Shown: positions 49,917-60,308, numbered from the stretch's first letter. The stretch: 64,000 nucleotides of DNA from M3007 sp041741155 (GCA_041741155.1 JBGSKO010000151.1:1-64000), one strand, 5' to 3'. Notes: generated from the sequence alone by a model not told the origin. A program made the numbers and translations.

Positions 49917-52900
49917 ATGCCACAATTCGCCCACCTCCACTGCCATACCCAATACTCCCTGCTCGACGGAGCGGCATCCATCCCGGCGTTGTTCAAAAAA
50001 GCCAAGGAAGACGGCATGAAGGCGCTTGCCATCACCGACCACGGGAATATGTTCGGTGCGTTCCAGTTTGTGGCCGAAGCCGCCAAACACGAGGGTGTAA
50101 AACCCATCGTCGGCTGCGAGTTTTATGTGGTAAACGACCGGCACCGCCGCACCTTCACCAAAGAGGACCGCGACAAACGCTACCACCAGCTTTTCCTTGC
50201 CAAGAACCCGGAAGGCTACAAAAACCTCGTCAAACTCTGCTCCCTCGGCTATATGGAGGGCCTGTACGGCAAATACCCCCGCATAGACAAAGAGCTGATT
50301 CTGCAATACCACGAGGGCCTCATCGCCACCACTTGTTGCATCGGCGCCATGGTGCCGCAAGCCATCTTGCGCCGCAGCGAGGAAGAGGCCAAAAAGGAGT
50401 TTGAATGGTGGTACAACATCTTCGGAGAGGACTATTACATCGAAATCCAGCGCCACTCCATGGAAGAGCAAGACCGCGTAAACGAGGTGTTGCTCCGCTG
50501 GGCCAAGGAGTACAACGTGAAGGTCATTTGCACCAACGACTCCCACTATGTGGACCAAAAGGACTACAATGCCCACGATATCCTGTTGTGCATCAATACC
50601 GGTGAAAAACAAGCCACGCCGGCTATCCGCGAATTTGCTGAAGAAGGCACGGTGATGAAAGGCGGGCGATTTGCCTTCTGGAACGACCAATTCTACTTCA
50701 AAACCCAGGCGGAAATGGGCGCGTTGTTTAAGGACGTTCCGTTCGCCCTGGACAACACGATGGAGATCGCAGACAAATGCGAAACACTGAAACTGAAACA
50801 GGATATCCTGCTGCCCAATTTCGTCATCCCGCTGGAGTTCACCAGCCAGGACGAGTACCTGCGCCACATTACCTTCGAGGGGGCTCGCGATCGCTATCGA
50901 AACATTACAACGGAAATCGAGGAGCGGCTCAATTTTGAGCTGCACACCATCAAAACAATGGGTTTTGCCGGCTACTTTCTGATCGTCGCCGATTTCATTA
51001 AAGCCGGGCGCGATCTTGGTGTGTTTATCGGCCCGGGCCGCGGCTCGGCAGCCGGATCGGCAGTAGCCTACTGCATCGGCATTACCAATATTGACCCCAT
51101 CAAGTACCAGCTGCTGTTCGAGCGCTTCCTTAACCCCGATCGCAAGAGCATGCCCGATATTGACACGGACTTCGACGACGAGGGCCGCCAGAAAGTGCTC
51201 GACTATGTCGTGCAGAAGTACGGCCGCCAGCAGGTCGCCCAGATCGTGACATACGGTACCATGGCCGCCAAAATGTCCATCAAGGACGTGTCTCGTGTGC
51301 TCGATCTGCCGCTTGACCAGGCCAATGCCCTCGCCAAACTCGTGCCCGACAAACCCGGTATCTCGCTCAAACGCGTGCTCACCGCCCCTATTGACGGCGA
51401 CGGATCGTTGCGCGACAAGGAAGGGCTCCAGTCGGACGACATCGAAAACGCCAAAAAACTACGCGAACACCTCGCCGCCACCGACACGCTCGAAGGACAG
51501 GTACTCCGTGAAGCCCTCGTGCTGGAAGGCTCCGTGCGCAACACAGGCATACACGCCGCCGGCATCATCATTGCCCCTAAAGACCTCACGGAGATCATCC
51601 CGGTGTGTACATCCAAAGAGACTGACCTGCTCATCACCCAATACGAGGGCAGCATTATCGAGGATGCCGGGGTTATCAAGATGGACTTTTTGGGCCTCAA
51701 AACCCTCACTATCATCCGCGATGCCCTGCGCATGATCGAGCAAAACCATGGCGTCAAAATTGATATTGACACCATCCCGCTTGACGACCGCAAGACCTAC
51801 GAACTCTACCAGACCGGCGCCACCAACGGGACCTTCCAGTTTGAAAGCGCCGGTATGCAGAAGTACCTGCGCGAGCTCAAGCCCGACAAGTTCGACGACC
51901 TCATTGCCATGAACGCCCTGTACCGGCCGGGGCCGCTGGAATACATTCCCGACTTTATTGCCCGCAAACACGGGCGGCAGGCGGTGTCGTATGATTTGCC
52001 GGAAATGGAGGAGTATTTGAGCGATACGTTCGGTATTTGCGTCTATCAAGAGCAAATCATGCTCCTTTCTCAAAAACTCGCCGGCTTCTCCAAAGGCGAC
52101 GCCGACGTGCTCCGCAAGGCAATGGGCAAGAAGCAAAAGGCCGTGCTGGATAAAATGAAAAGCCAGTTTGTGGAGGGCGCCTCGGCCAAGGGTATGCCCA
52201 AAGACAAACTCGAAAAAGTGTGGACGGACTGGGAAGCCTTCGCCTCCTATGCCTTCAATAAATCGCACTCCACCTGCTACGCCTTCGTCGCCTACCAAAC
52301 GGCTTACCTCAAGGCCCACTACCCTTCCGAGTACATGGCCGCCGTGCTCACCCACTCGCAGGGGAATATTGAAAAAACCACCTTCTTCCTCGAAGAATGC
52401 AAACGTATGGGCCTCGACGTGAAAGGCCCCGACATCAACGAATCGGGCGTGAACTTCTCCGTCAACAAACGCGGCGTGGTGCGCTACGGGATGGGATCGG
52501 TCAAAGGCGTGGGCGAAGCCGCCGTGGAAGCGCTGATCCTGGAACGCAACCAAAACGGGCCATTTGCTAATATCTTCGACTTCATGCGCCGCATCAGCCT
52601 GCGTACCGTGAACAAAAAAGTCATGGAATGCCTGGCCTTTGCCGGGGCCTTCGACGAGATACCACCCTTGCAAGGACAAGGCGGCGGCGGCGCGCGCGCC
52701 ACATTTTTTGCGCCTTCCGACAAGTACGAATCCTTCATTGAGCACCTGATCAAATACGGCGCGGCATACCAGGAAGACAAGGTTATGTCGGTCAATTCCC
52801 TCTTTGGCGACCTGTCCGACTCCGTGAGCATTCCCGAACCGACGATCCCCAAGGTGACCCCCTGGAACCTGCTCACCATGCTCCAGCGCGAGCGGGACGT

Positions 52901-53498
52901 GATCGGGATTTATCTCAGCGGACACCCTCTGGACGACTACAAGTTTGAGGTCGAAAACCTGACGACCTGTTCCCTGGACCGCATCGAAAATTTCAAGGGC
53001 CAAAAAATCCGCATCGCCGGATTCGTCACTAAAGCCGAGCATCGCATCAGTCAGAAAGGCACGGGTTGGGGCCGGTTCACGGTAAGCGATTACTCCGGCA
53101 ACCTCGAAATTGCGCTATTCAGCAACGACTATGCCCAGTTCAAGCACTACTTCGAGGAGGGCAACTGCATCTTCATCACCGGTACGTACAAGCAGCGCTA
53201 CAACAGTGACGAGTTCGAGTTTCGTCCCGAAAAAGTCGAACTGATGGAGTCTGTCGGCGGATCTCAAATTTCCGCCGTCACGCTTCAAATTCCCGTGGAA
53301 CTGCTCACGACCGAGTTGCTCGACCGACTCGACCACGTGTGCAAAACCCACAAGGGCAAACACGCGCTCAAAATGCGTCTCGTGGACCGAACCAACAAAA
53401 ACGCCCTGGCTTTCTCAGCGCCCGACCGCAAAGTGAACGCTGATTCGGATTTTGCGATGGAAATGGAAAAATTGGGTGTGGAGTGTTCGGTGGGGTAA
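49917..53498 (+). CDS. dnaE: DNA polymerase III alpha subunit
   Basis: This replicative polymerase has 1193 residues. The N-terminal PHP domain begins FAHLHCHTQYSLLDGAASI. The palm has GRGSAAGSAVAYCIGITN and the catalytic PDIDTDF near residues 412-418. The fingers region has YRPGPLEYIPDFIARKHGRQ and VYQEQIMLLSQKLAGFSKGDADVLRKAMGKK. An OB-fold lies near the C-terminus (KIRIAGFVTKAEHRIS). Length is normal. The frame is open upstream to 49734, but that portion is translated from REPs. The start at 49917 follows a TATCTTTG box. Confidence 0.97.
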   Translation: MPQFAHLHCHTQYSLLDGAASIPALFKKAKEDGMKALAITDHGNMFGAFQFVAEAAKHEGVKPIVGCEFYVVNDRHRRTFTKEDRDKRYHQLFLAKNPEGYKNLVKLCSLGYMEGLYGKYPRIDKELILQYHEGLIATTCCIGAMVPQAILRRSEEEAKKEFEWWYNIFGEDYYIEIQRHSMEEQDRVNEVLLRWAKEYNVKVICTNDSHYVDQKDYNAHDILLCINTGEKQATPAIREFAEEGTVMKGGRFAFWNDQFYFKTQAEMGALFKDVPFALDNTMEIADKCETLKLKQDILLPNFVIPLEFTSQDEYLRHITFEGARDRYRNITTEIEERLNFELHTIKTMGFAGYFLIVADFIKAGRDLGVFIGPGRGSAAGSAVAYCIGITNIDPIKYQLLFERFLNPDRKSMPDIDTDFDDEGRQKVLDYVVQKYGRQQVAQIVTYGTMAAKMSIKDVSRVLDLPLDQANALAKLVPDKPGISLKRVLTAPIDGDGSLRDKEGLQSDDIENAKKLREHLAATDTLEGQVLREALVLEGSVRNTGIHAAGIIIAPKDLTEIIPVCTSKETDLLITQYEGSIIEDAGVIKMDFLGLKTLTIIRDALRMIEQNHGVKIDIDTIPLDDRKTYELYQTGATNGTFQFESAGMQKYLRELKPDKFDDLIAMNALYRPGPLEYIPDFIARKHGRQAVSYDLPEMEEYLSDTFGICVYQEQIMLLSQKLAGFSKGDADVLRKAMGKKQKAVLDKMKSQFVEGASAKGMPKDKLEKVWTDWEAFASYAFNKSHSTCYAFVAYQTAYLKAHYPSEYMAAVLTHSQGNIEKTTFFLEECKRMGLDVKGPDINESGVNFSVNKRGVVRYGMGSVKGVGEAAVEALILERNQNGPFANIFDFMRRISLRTVNKKVMECLAFAGAFDEIPPLQGQGGGGARATFFAPSDKYESFIEHLIKYGAAYQEDKVMSVNSLFGDLSDSVSIPEPTIPKVTPWNLLTMLQRERDVIGIYLSGHPLDDYKFEVENLTTCSLDRIENFKGQKIRIAGFVTKAEHRISQKGTGWGRFTVSDYSGNLEIALFSNDYAQFKHYFEEGNCIFITGTYKQRYNSDEFEFRPEKVELMESVGGSQISAVTLQIPVELLTTELLDRLDHVCKTHKGKHALKMRLVDRTNKNALAFSAPDRKVNADSDFAMEMEKLGVECSVG

Positions 53499-53547
53499 GA
53501 TGTACGATGTCCCAGATAGACAAAAGCATGTCTTAATGCTCCCGCAA

Positions 53548-54222
53548 TCAACAATACTTCCCGCCCTCTCGCTTGGTCAGCGGCGACACCCGGGTGGTAT
53601 CCAGAAAGTGGCGCACAGCCTCGGGGTTCGTTTTGGAGTACTGCCGCAGCGCCCACCCCGCACCTTTTTGCAGGAAAAACGCTTTGGAATCGGCTACTTG
53701 CCGGATGTACCGAAAGAGTAGTTCGGCATCCGTTTTTTCCTTGTAGGTCAGTTGAAAAATAAGGCAAACCCGCTGGAGCCAAAGTTCGCCGGAGGCCATC
53801 CAGCGCTCGGTTATGGGCGGTATGAGTTCGGGGTAGCGCTGAAAATGCGCGCCCACCAGTTTGGCCGCAATCCAGTCTACAGAATCCCACCAGGATTTTT
53901 CCAGAATCATTTCCTCCAAGAAGTGAATGAACTCCGGAGGCTGTTTTTTTAGCATTTTCTGCACACTCTCGATGGCAAAGTACTGCATTTCGCGATGTTC
54001 ATCGTCGAAGCACAGGCGAACGAGTTCCTGCAAGGCAGGACCTTCGGGTATGCCGTGGGTGCGGTGTATCTCCTTTGTCAGGGCCGTCCACGCGGGCATT
54101 TTCAGGCCAAAATATTCGAATTGCCGGCGCATGTAGGCCATTTGTCCCTCGGCGGTAGCCGGGTCGCCGTGGGCGTGAAAGGTGTCGCGGACGAGGCGAT
54201 AGTAGTCTGCGGGTGCGAGCAT
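53548..54222 (-). CDS. DNA alkylation repair protein (AlkD-like)
   Basis: This 224-residue HEAT-repeat protein matches AlkD, which excises bulky alkylated bases without base flipping. WWDSVDWIAAKLVGAHFQRYPELI carries the Asp that sits at the lesion in AlkD. Repeated helical pairs such as MQYFAIESVQKMLKKQPPEFIHFLEEMI and the C-terminal FFLQKGAGWALRQYSKTNPEAVRHFL match. Length is near family average. The start codon ATG is at 54222. Confidence 0.92.
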   Translation of the reverse strand: MLAPADYYRLVRDTFHAHGDPATAEGQMAYMRRQFEYFGLKMPAWTALTKEIHRTHGIPEGPALQELVRLCFDDEHREMQYFAIESVQKMLKKQPPEFIHFLEEMILEKSWWDSVDWIAAKLVGAHFQRYPELIPPITERWMASGELWLQRVCLIFQLTYKEKTDAELLFRYIRQVADSKAFFLQKGAGWALRQYSKTNPEAVRHFLDTTRVSPLTKREGGKYC

Positions 54223-54258
54223 GCTGGTTTTGTTTTGTAATGAAAAGGCGCGGCGCCG

Positions 54259-54762
54259 TCACTCTGCTCGCGCGCCCAAATTCTGCACCCAGTACGGTCC
54301 GGCTTTGCCGATACCCATGTCTCGGTAGCCCGGATGCATCAGATTGTGGCAGTGTCCTTTGCTGTTGCGCCAGCCTTTAACCACGGCCTCGGCGGTGGGG
54401 TGGCCCATAGCAATGTTTTCGCCCGATAAGCGCCACTTGTATCCCGCGCGACTGATCCGGTCGGAAGAGTCGCTGCCGTCGCGGCTTTCGTGGCTGAAGT
54501 AGCGGCGTTTGTTCATGTCCTCGGCATGTGCCTGGGCGGCGGTTCCGAGTTGCGCGTCCAGGCGCAGAGCCGGAGCGGGGGGGAAGCGTTTGCCTCCCGG
54601 GCACCGGCATCCGGAGGCGCGCAGGGTGTTTACTGCATCCAGCACCACCCGGGCAGTGGCGCTGTCCGCCAGCATCGGGGTATCGTGTTCGGAATGTTGT
54701 GTGTGTCGGGGCCACCAGGTGATGGTAAAAGCGCAGGTAATGAGCAAGATCAGCGTTTTCAT
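54259..54762 (-). CDS. CAP-domain (SCP/PR1-like) secreted protein
   Basis: This 167-residue protein starts with a signal peptide (MKTLILLITCAFTITWW). It has the CAP domain residues: LGTAAQAHAEDMNKRRYFSHESRDGSD (His and Glu), RAGYKWRLSGENIAMGH, and GHCHNLMHPGYRDMGIGKAG. The cleft His/Glu set is present. A Cys pair (CRCPGGKR) occurs near residue 50. CAP proteins of bacteria are secreted and of unknown biochemical role. The gene follows the DinB gene by 16 nt on the same strand. Confidence 0.9.
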   Translation of the reverse strand: MKTLILLITCAFTITWWPRHTQHSEHDTPMLADSATARVVLDAVNTLRASGCRCPGGKRFPPAPALRLDAQLGTAAQAHAEDMNKRRYFSHESRDGSDSSDRISRAGYKWRLSGENIAMGHPTAEAVVKGWRNSKGHCHNLMHPGYRDMGIGKAGPYWVQNLGARAE

Positions 54763-54778
54763 ACGCATGCTAAACGTC

Positions 54779-55282
54779 TTATTTCACATTCAAGTCCATT
54801 CCTGCATAGAAACCTAAATCCTTATCCCGAAGCAATTTTGTCCAAAAAGCAATCTGTCCGGTGTGGTACGAGTAGTGTTCAACCACGTGCAGGATAATAC
54901 CCATTCCGGAAAGCCGGAACCCTTGCACGGAACGCTCGCACAGGAGGTTTTCTGCGTCGGCACGGGCAATCGTCGCGTTGGCTTGCTCCACAGTTGCCAG
55001 CAGTTTTTCCAGCAGGGCTGCCTTGTCCAAACCACCGCGCGCGGCAAACTCCGCATCCCGTTCGCGTACATCCTCGCTGCCGCCGAGGGCGGAAATGGCG
55101 TATTGGCGGATATTGCCGCACAAGTGCAGAATAATGTTGCCGACGCTGTTGGATGCTGCATTCGGGCGTTCCCAAAGGTCGCTTTCGGGCAGTTCGCCAA
55201 GAGCAATTCGGAGCATCCGCGTGCTTTCTTCCATGCGGTAGATGGCTTGTTCGCGAAATTCAGTAGCGAGGTCTTGGTGCAT
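54779..55282 (-). CDS. DinB-family protein (DUF1572 type)
   Basis: This 167-residue protein has the four-helix bundle of the DinB/YfiT superfamily: FREQAIYRMEESTRMLRIALGELPESDLWERP, then SVGNIILHLCGNIRQYAISALGG (metal His in HLCGN), and ILHVVEHYSYHTGQIAFWTKLL with two further His. Members include thiol-dependent transferases that use bacillithiol or similar; its substrate is not known. It starts 19 nt downstream of the M4 peptidase terminator and may be co-transcribed with the CAP gene. Confidence 0.9.
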   Translation of the reverse strand: MHQDLATEFREQAIYRMEESTRMLRIALGELPESDLWERPNAASNSVGNIILHLCGNIRQYAISALGGSEDVRERDAEFAARGGLDKAALLEKLLATVEQANATIARADAENLLCERSVQGFRLSGMGIILHVVEHYSYHTGQIAFWTKLLRDKDLGFYAGMDLNVK

Positions 55283-55300
55283 ACGCGGTTGTTTTTAATA

Positions 55301-55367
55301 AAAAAGGCAAAGTGCAAAAGGCAAATTTACAAGTGTTGCTTGTTGCCATTTTGCGCTTTGCCTTTTT
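55301..55367 (-). terminator. Terminator after the M4 peptidase gene
   Basis: On the minus strand, AAAAAGGCAAAGCGCAAAA pairs with TTTTGCACTTTGCCTTTTT (one wobble and one bulge) and a T run follows. The hairpin is long (arms about 24 nt) and made of GGCAAA-like units, which also recur in the signal-peptide codons of the OmpA protein at 45.1 kb. Confidence 0.75.
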
Positions 55368-55377
55368 ATTATACAAT

Positions 55378-58300
55378 TTAACGCACAATCACTTTCCGTA
55401 CATACCGCTCCTGTTCCAGGCCGAGTTGCACGAAATACACGCCCGGTGCGGCGCCTTCGAGGTGCAGGGGGATCATTGTTTTCCCGGCGCTGGTGGGCGC
55501 ATTTTGGGTGCGGACGGTGCGGCCCAGCGCATCGGTCACGGTGAGCGACAAGGTTTGCGCCTTATCGGTACGAATAGACACGGTGAACATGCCGCTGCCT
55601 GGGTTGGGCATCACTGTCCATTCCGGCTCGCCGCCGGCAAGTGTTGTGGTTCCAACCGGCAATTGGCCGATGATGGTGATGTTGTCGAGCAGCACCCGGT
55701 CGCCGAAGCTGTTGGTAAACGTGTCGCGTTCCGGGCTGATACCGGTATGGGTCTCAAAGCAAAGTTTCACGGTGCCGCCCACATAATCGCTCAGGTTTTC
55801 TTTGCGGCTTTTCCACTGGTCAAAGCTGGGTGTGCTGGCTTTGTAGGTGGAGCTGATGGGTTCGCCGTTGGCAAGAACGCGCATAGCACTGCCGTAGGGG
55901 GCGTGTGTGCCGAATGTTTTGAGATAGTAAAAAGAAAACGATTGCTTCAGGTCAAACTGGAGCTCGGCGGAAGCCAGTCCGGTCAGGTCAGCGCACAGGC
56001 ACACCTGCGAACGGAAGCCCGGGTTGAGGTCCCATACGTTGGTGATGGTCGGCACCAGGATCGCGCCGTCGGCAAAAGCGCCTGGCAGGTCGCCGCCGGT
56101 GATGCGCAAGCCCGCTGCTCCGGTACGGGCGGCATCGGGTGAAATTTTTACATCTGTTTCCGAATTGCTGGTGATGAACAACGAGTCCAGCGGTGCATCA
56201 AACGGTGTTTCAAACGTAAGGATGTCCGAGCGGACCATGGGCACCGGGTGTACGACAAGGAGGCTGTTGAGGCTGTCGTTGGCAGCGATGCCGTCGGGGC
56301 CATACTGCGCCCACACATTCAGGTTGTAACGCCCCGTAGCGGAGAGGTCAACCGGTTCGGCAAACGTATGTTTGAACGACTCCCCGGTGTACAGCACAAC
56401 GGGTGTTTGTACAATTTCACTGATCGGCGTTTCGCCGTTAACGCTGTAAAACAACGTCACGTCGGTGCCGGCTGGCAGGGAATCGCAGCCCCAGAAACCC
56501 ACTTCGATCTGCGGGTTTTCGGTGTTGAGGAAACATCCGGAAACGGGGTGTGCGGCATCCAGCAACCGCACGTCGGTATTTTGGCCCACAATGCTTTCGA
56601 GGAACATATCCGTAATATCGTTGTCGGCGTATGGGTCGGCCTCGAATTTGGCCCAGCAGCGGATGTGGTAAAAACCGGGGTTGATCAGTGCTGAAGGCGG
56701 CACGGCGAAGCTGAAACTGACGACTTCGTTGAAAGTCAGCGGAGCGGCCAGCACGAGCGTATCCCACACGGGGGGCAGGTTGTCAATCTGATACGCCACC
56801 GGGATTTTATCGCCTGCCAGCAGGTCCGAGTTGCAGCCGGCATAGCGGAATTGCACAGTGAGCGGTTCGGAGCCGGTGAGGCCGCAAACGACGGGGGCCG
56901 GTTCGAGGATTTGAACGGCGTTCAGGTCGTTGGAGCGGAAAGGCTGCCCGACGCCAACGGCGTACCAGGCATTAGCCGTTTCGACAAAGGGTTCCGAGCA
57001 GGTTCCGAACAGGTCTTCGGCAGCTTGCAGCGCGCCTTCGCGGGCATCGGCGTAATTGGACAGCACGACGAGGTAGTACTGCAGGTTGCGGAACGCGATA
57101 TCGGCAGCCACCTCAATGCCTTGACCAGTCACGGTATAGGCATCGCCGTTGTCGTTGGTGCCGCTGCCACCTTCCACGAGGAGGTAGAACCAGTGGTTTT
57201 GAACACTGCTGTTGCTGTGTACGCCGCCGTTGTCGCCGGTTCCCGTTACCCAGTTTTGGCCCTTGTATGTGCTCGGGTGGTTCTCTGTTTTTGGGTTGGC
57301 CATGTTTCGGAACGGCGAACTGGAGATTTCTTCGCCGATGAGCCAGTTGGATTTTTCGGGTCGTGCCCAAAACTCCGTGGCAGCGCCGAAAATATCGCTG
57401 AAGGCTTCGTTGAGCGCGCCGCTTTCGTTGCGGTAGCGGAGGTTTGCGGAGAAATTGGTAACGCCATGCGTAAACTCGTGCGCAACGACATCAAGTGATA
57501 CAAACGGGTTTGTACCGCCTCCGCCGTCGCCGAAACTGGCCCAGGAACCGTTCCAGAAGGCATTTTGATAACCGGAACCGTAGTGCACGAAGTTGATCAG
57601 TGCCATGTTGTTGCCATCCAGACCAGAGTGGTCGTGGAAATTCTGGAAGTAGTCATACGTCATTTCGGCGCCCCAGTGGGCATCGGTAGCGATTTCATCC
57701 TTGAGGCCGTTGACGTTGTCCCAGTAGTTGTCCTCGTCTGTAAAGTCAATAGCGGCATCAAAGTCAGTACTGCGTTGCATATTGTAGGTCTCGATGCCGT
57801 TGCCGCGTGTCGTTTCCACGAGGCGGTATGTGTTGTCGGGCATTTGTTCCGTGATAATGTCGCGGGTACTGCTGTAATATGTCTCGGCGGTTCCGGGTGT
57901 ATTTTGGTGGCACGACAGGTCCACTGCTTCCAGCAGGGAGCCGTCCAGAGCGCTGATGAATATTTCCTTGCGGGTTTCTGCCGGTTGCATGGTATGCACG
58001 ATGAGCCGCCAGGCTATCTGAAAATCGGCAGGGTCATGCGTGAAGCCGGGGGCCACCAGCACCAATTCAGGTTGTGGTTTAAAGGTGGCATTCGGGTCGT
58101 TTTTGATACGGCGCAGCAGGGCCTCTGCGCGTGGGGATTCCCAGAGGTAGCGTTGCGCGGGAACGTGCTGGAGGGCGCGTTGCAGGGCATCGCCGGCGGG
58201 CACGGATGCTCGTACATCGGCTTGGAGTCCGCGTACCAGTTTGCCGTTGAGTGTGCGTACGCGACCGTCTTTTTCGTGCACGAGTAGCTCGCCGCCATCC

Positions 58301-58596
58301 ACCTGCACGCCCTGGTGGTACTGCTGGTAGCGGTGGTGGGTAAAGCCGAGCGCATCGGTATCGGTGCGGTACAGCACGAGTTCGTCCCGTTCGGTGAGAC
58401 CAAGATCAGACTTGTGCTGGCGCACGAGTTCGGTAGCGGAAATTTGTACGCCGGGGCGCATGGTCAGCCAGTCGGGGTTGTTTGACTTGGCGTAGAAAAC
58501 GGTTTCCCGTATCGGGGCGCCATTGGGGTTGGTTTGGGAAAAAATGGGAGCAGCAGCGAGCAGCCACAAAACAGCAGAGTAGAGCAATAACCTCAT
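55378..58596 (-). CDS. M4-family metallopeptidase with T9SS type A sorting domain
   Basis: This 1072-residue thermolysin-type secreted protease has a signal peptide (MRLLLYSAVLWLLAAAPIFS) and an FTP/propeptide region over about 40-230. The catalytic domain carries HEFTH (His373, Glu374, His377) and GALNEAFSD (zinc ligand Glu397). The lower part of the catalytic domain follows (THGVHSNSSVQNHWFYLLVEGG). Residues about 600-960 form beta-sandwich modules. The C-terminal 80 residues (WTVMPNPGSGMFTVSI; GVYFVQLGLEQERYVRKVIVR) are a T9SS type A sorting domain. It lies downstream of the thioredoxin-fold T9SS gene, 53 nt away, so both are probably one operon. Confidence 0.95.
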   Translation of the reverse strand: MRLLLYSAVLWLLAAAPIFSQTNPNGAPIRETVFYAKSNNPDWLTMRPGVQISATELVRQHKSDLGLTERDELVLYRTDTDALGFTHHRYQQYHQGVQVDGGELLVHEKDGRVRTLNGKLVRGLQADVRASVPAGDALQRALQHVPAQRYLWESPRAEALLRRIKNDPNATFKPQPELVLVAPGFTHDPADFQIAWRLIVHTMQPAETRKEIFISALDGSLLEAVDLSCHQNTPGTAETYYSSTRDIITEQMPDNTYRLVETTRGNGIETYNMQRSTDFDAAIDFTDEDNYWDNVNGLKDEIATDAHWGAEMTYDYFQNFHDHSGLDGNNMALINFVHYGSGYQNAFWNGSWASFGDGGGGTNPFVSLDVVAHEFTHGVTNFSANLRYRNESGALNEAFSDIFGAATEFWARPEKSNWLIGEEISSSPFRNMANPKTENHPSTYKGQNWVTGTGDNGGVHSNSSVQNHWFYLLVEGGSGTNDNGDAYTVTGQGIEVAADIAFRNLQYYLVVLSNYADAREGALQAAEDLFGTCSEPFVETANAWYAVGVGQPFRSNDLNAVQILEPAPVVCGLTGSEPLTVQFRYAGCNSDLLAGDKIPVAYQIDNLPPVWDTLVLAAPLTFNEVVSFSFAVPPSALINPGFYHIRCWAKFEADPYADNDITDMFLESIVGQNTDVRLLDAAHPVSGCFLNTENPQIEVGFWGCDSLPAGTDVTLFYSVNGETPISEIVQTPVVLYTGESFKHTFAEPVDLSATGRYNLNVWAQYGPDGIAANDSLNSLLVVHPVPMVRSDILTFETPFDAPLDSLFITSNSETDVKISPDAARTGAAGLRITGGDLPGAFADGAILVPTITNVWDLNPGFRSQVCLCADLTGLASAELQFDLKQSFSFYYLKTFGTHAPYGSAMRVLANGEPISSTYKASTPSFDQWKSRKENLSDYVGGTVKLCFETHTGISPERDTFTNSFGDRVLLDNITIIGQLPVGTTTLAGGEPEWTVMPNPGSGMFTVSIRTDKAQTLSLTVTDALGRTVRTQNAPTSAGKTMIPLHLEGAAPGVYFVQLGLEQERYVRKVIVR

Positions 58597-58649
58597 GGGC
58601 GGGTACGGGTATGGTTTAAAAAAAATGATGTCATTTAAAGGGAGAGCCA

Positions 58650-60179
58650 TCAACGGCGAACCACAAATTTCCGCGAAATCTGCCAATTGTCGGCGCGAAA
58701 ATCCAGCCAGTACAGTCCTTCAGGCAGACTACCGATGTGCAGCGTCCGCTGTTGCTCCCCGGGGCCGGCGTATTCTGCCGGGGTGTGCAGCACAGCCTGT
58801 CCGAGCGCATTGACAACCGTAGTAGAAAACCGGACAGCATCGGGCAGGACAAATTCCACGGTGATTTGTTCACCAGCGGGGTTTGGGTATAGCAATACGT
58901 CCATAGGTGCGGAACCGGGTGCGGACGTTGCAGTGGTGTTTTCCACGCTGAAAGCCCGGTCTTCGTACGCCCGAAATGCACCACCGGACAGCAGGGGGGT
59001 GAGCGGGTCGTCGAGGTTGTAGAGGCGATAATATCCGTTGCCGTAGGTGCAGCACATCCCGTCGCCGTAAGCATCCACAAAATGGATGGAGTAGCAGCCA
59101 GGGCCAGGCAGGGTTAGTGTATCCCGGAGCAGGAGGTTGTTGCCGTACGCGCCGGGGCCACTCGTGATACCGGTGAATTTCCCACCGCCATTGGGGCCCA
59201 CGGCCTGGTTTCCACCAGAGTCCAGCACGTTGTCTTGTTCGTCGCGCAGCTCCCAGTAGGTTTCGGCGCCGTACTGGTCGGTGCGAATCTTGAGCAGCAC
59301 TTTGTGGTCGTTGAATCCCTCGGCGAGGGTGAAATTTTCCGTGTGCGTATTGTTCGCCGGATCGTCGTCGGTTGGCGTGTAATTGACGGAAGTGATTTTT
59401 GTTTCGAGGGTGCCGCCGCTATTCACCCAGTGTTTGTCGAACGCAATGGGTACTTCGCCATAGAGCCCGAGGTTGCCGCTCCATTCGATGGTTTGCACGG
59501 CGGTATTGTTCCAGTGCAGGGCAATGGTAGCCTGCGACAATGCTTGTGATCCCAGGTTGATGAGGGTAAACGCGGGCTGAATTTCCAGATCGTCGCAAAC
59601 TTCTCGAAGTGGCGTTCCTGCGGAAAAATCAAAAATACCGGTATTGCTATTGCCGGAAGCTACCGGGCAGGTCTGGGCTTGCGCCCAAAGATCGGCAGCG
59701 CTCCATTGGCCCACTTCGTAGGCTTTTCGGTTTGGGCAAATCACAAAAATGGTCGGGAAGTACTTGACCTGAAAAGAATCGGCAATTGTGTGGTTGTTAA
59801 TAATTGGGAATGGTGTGCCGGATACCCAGCTCCCGGGCGTGTAGTTGTTGCAGCCGGAGGAACCATACAGGCAATTCACATTGGTTGCCGGATCACCTTC
59901 CACGAAAAGCACCATGGCTTTGTCGTCACCGTCCGGGCCGTGCTGATTGTAAAAATTATGCACGGCGTGGCCGTTGTGGTACGCCCAGCATGGCGAGCAC
60001 CAGGTGGCCGAAATTTCCAGCACCACCACCTTACCCTGTTCCAGCAAGTCGTACAAGTGCCACGACTGTCCGTTCAGGTCGGTCGCCGTGAAATCCGGTG
60101 CAATAGATCCGGAAGGCAACTGCGCCCGCAGGTTCGCGGCCGTCAGCAGCAAGAGCGCGAACGCCCAGTGTTTTCTCAT
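58650..60179 (-). CDS. Secreted thioredoxin-fold protein with T9SS type A sorting domain
   Basis: This 509-residue protein has a signal peptide (MRKHWAFALLLLTAANLRAQ). A TlpA/AhpC-type thioredoxin domain follows over about 25-170 (IAPDFTATDLNGQSWHL; CxxC in EISATWCSPCWAYHNG). Residues about 180-420 form a beta-rich middle, and the C-terminus (VLLYPNPAGEQITVEFV; EGLYWLDFRADNWQISRKFVVRR) is a T9SS type A sorting domain. A surface redox or chaperone function is likely but its partner is unknown. It is probably the first gene of an operon with the M4 protease. Confidence 0.92.
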   Translation of the reverse strand: MRKHWAFALLLLTAANLRAQLPSGSIAPDFTATDLNGQSWHLYDLLEQGKVVVLEISATWCSPCWAYHNGHAVHNFYNQHGPDGDDKAMVLFVEGDPATNVNCLYGSSGCNNYTPGSWVSGTPFPIINNHTIADSFQVKYFPTIFVICPNRKAYEVGQWSAADLWAQAQTCPVASGNSNTGIFDFSAGTPLREVCDDLEIQPAFTLINLGSQALSQATIALHWNNTAVQTIEWSGNLGLYGEVPIAFDKHWVNSGGTLETKITSVNYTPTDDDPANNTHTENFTLAEGFNDHKVLLKIRTDQYGAETYWELRDEQDNVLDSGGNQAVGPNGGGKFTGITSGPGAYGNNLLLRDTLTLPGPGCYSIHFVDAYGDGMCCTYGNGYYRLYNLDDPLTPLLSGGAFRAYEDRAFSVENTTATSAPGSAPMDVLLYPNPAGEQITVEFVLPDAVRFSTTVVNALGQAVLHTPAEYAGPGEQQRTLHIGSLPEGLYWLDFRADNWQISRKFVVRR

Positions 60180-60308
60180 TGTTTTTGCTATTGGCATACA
60201 ACGCGGCTAAAAAAGCCAAGTGCGAAACAAAATTAGGGCAGGAGTTCCAGCTACCTTGCCTACCTTTGTTTAATTATTACACAACTTGCTAAAAACAGAC
60301 ACTTGCTC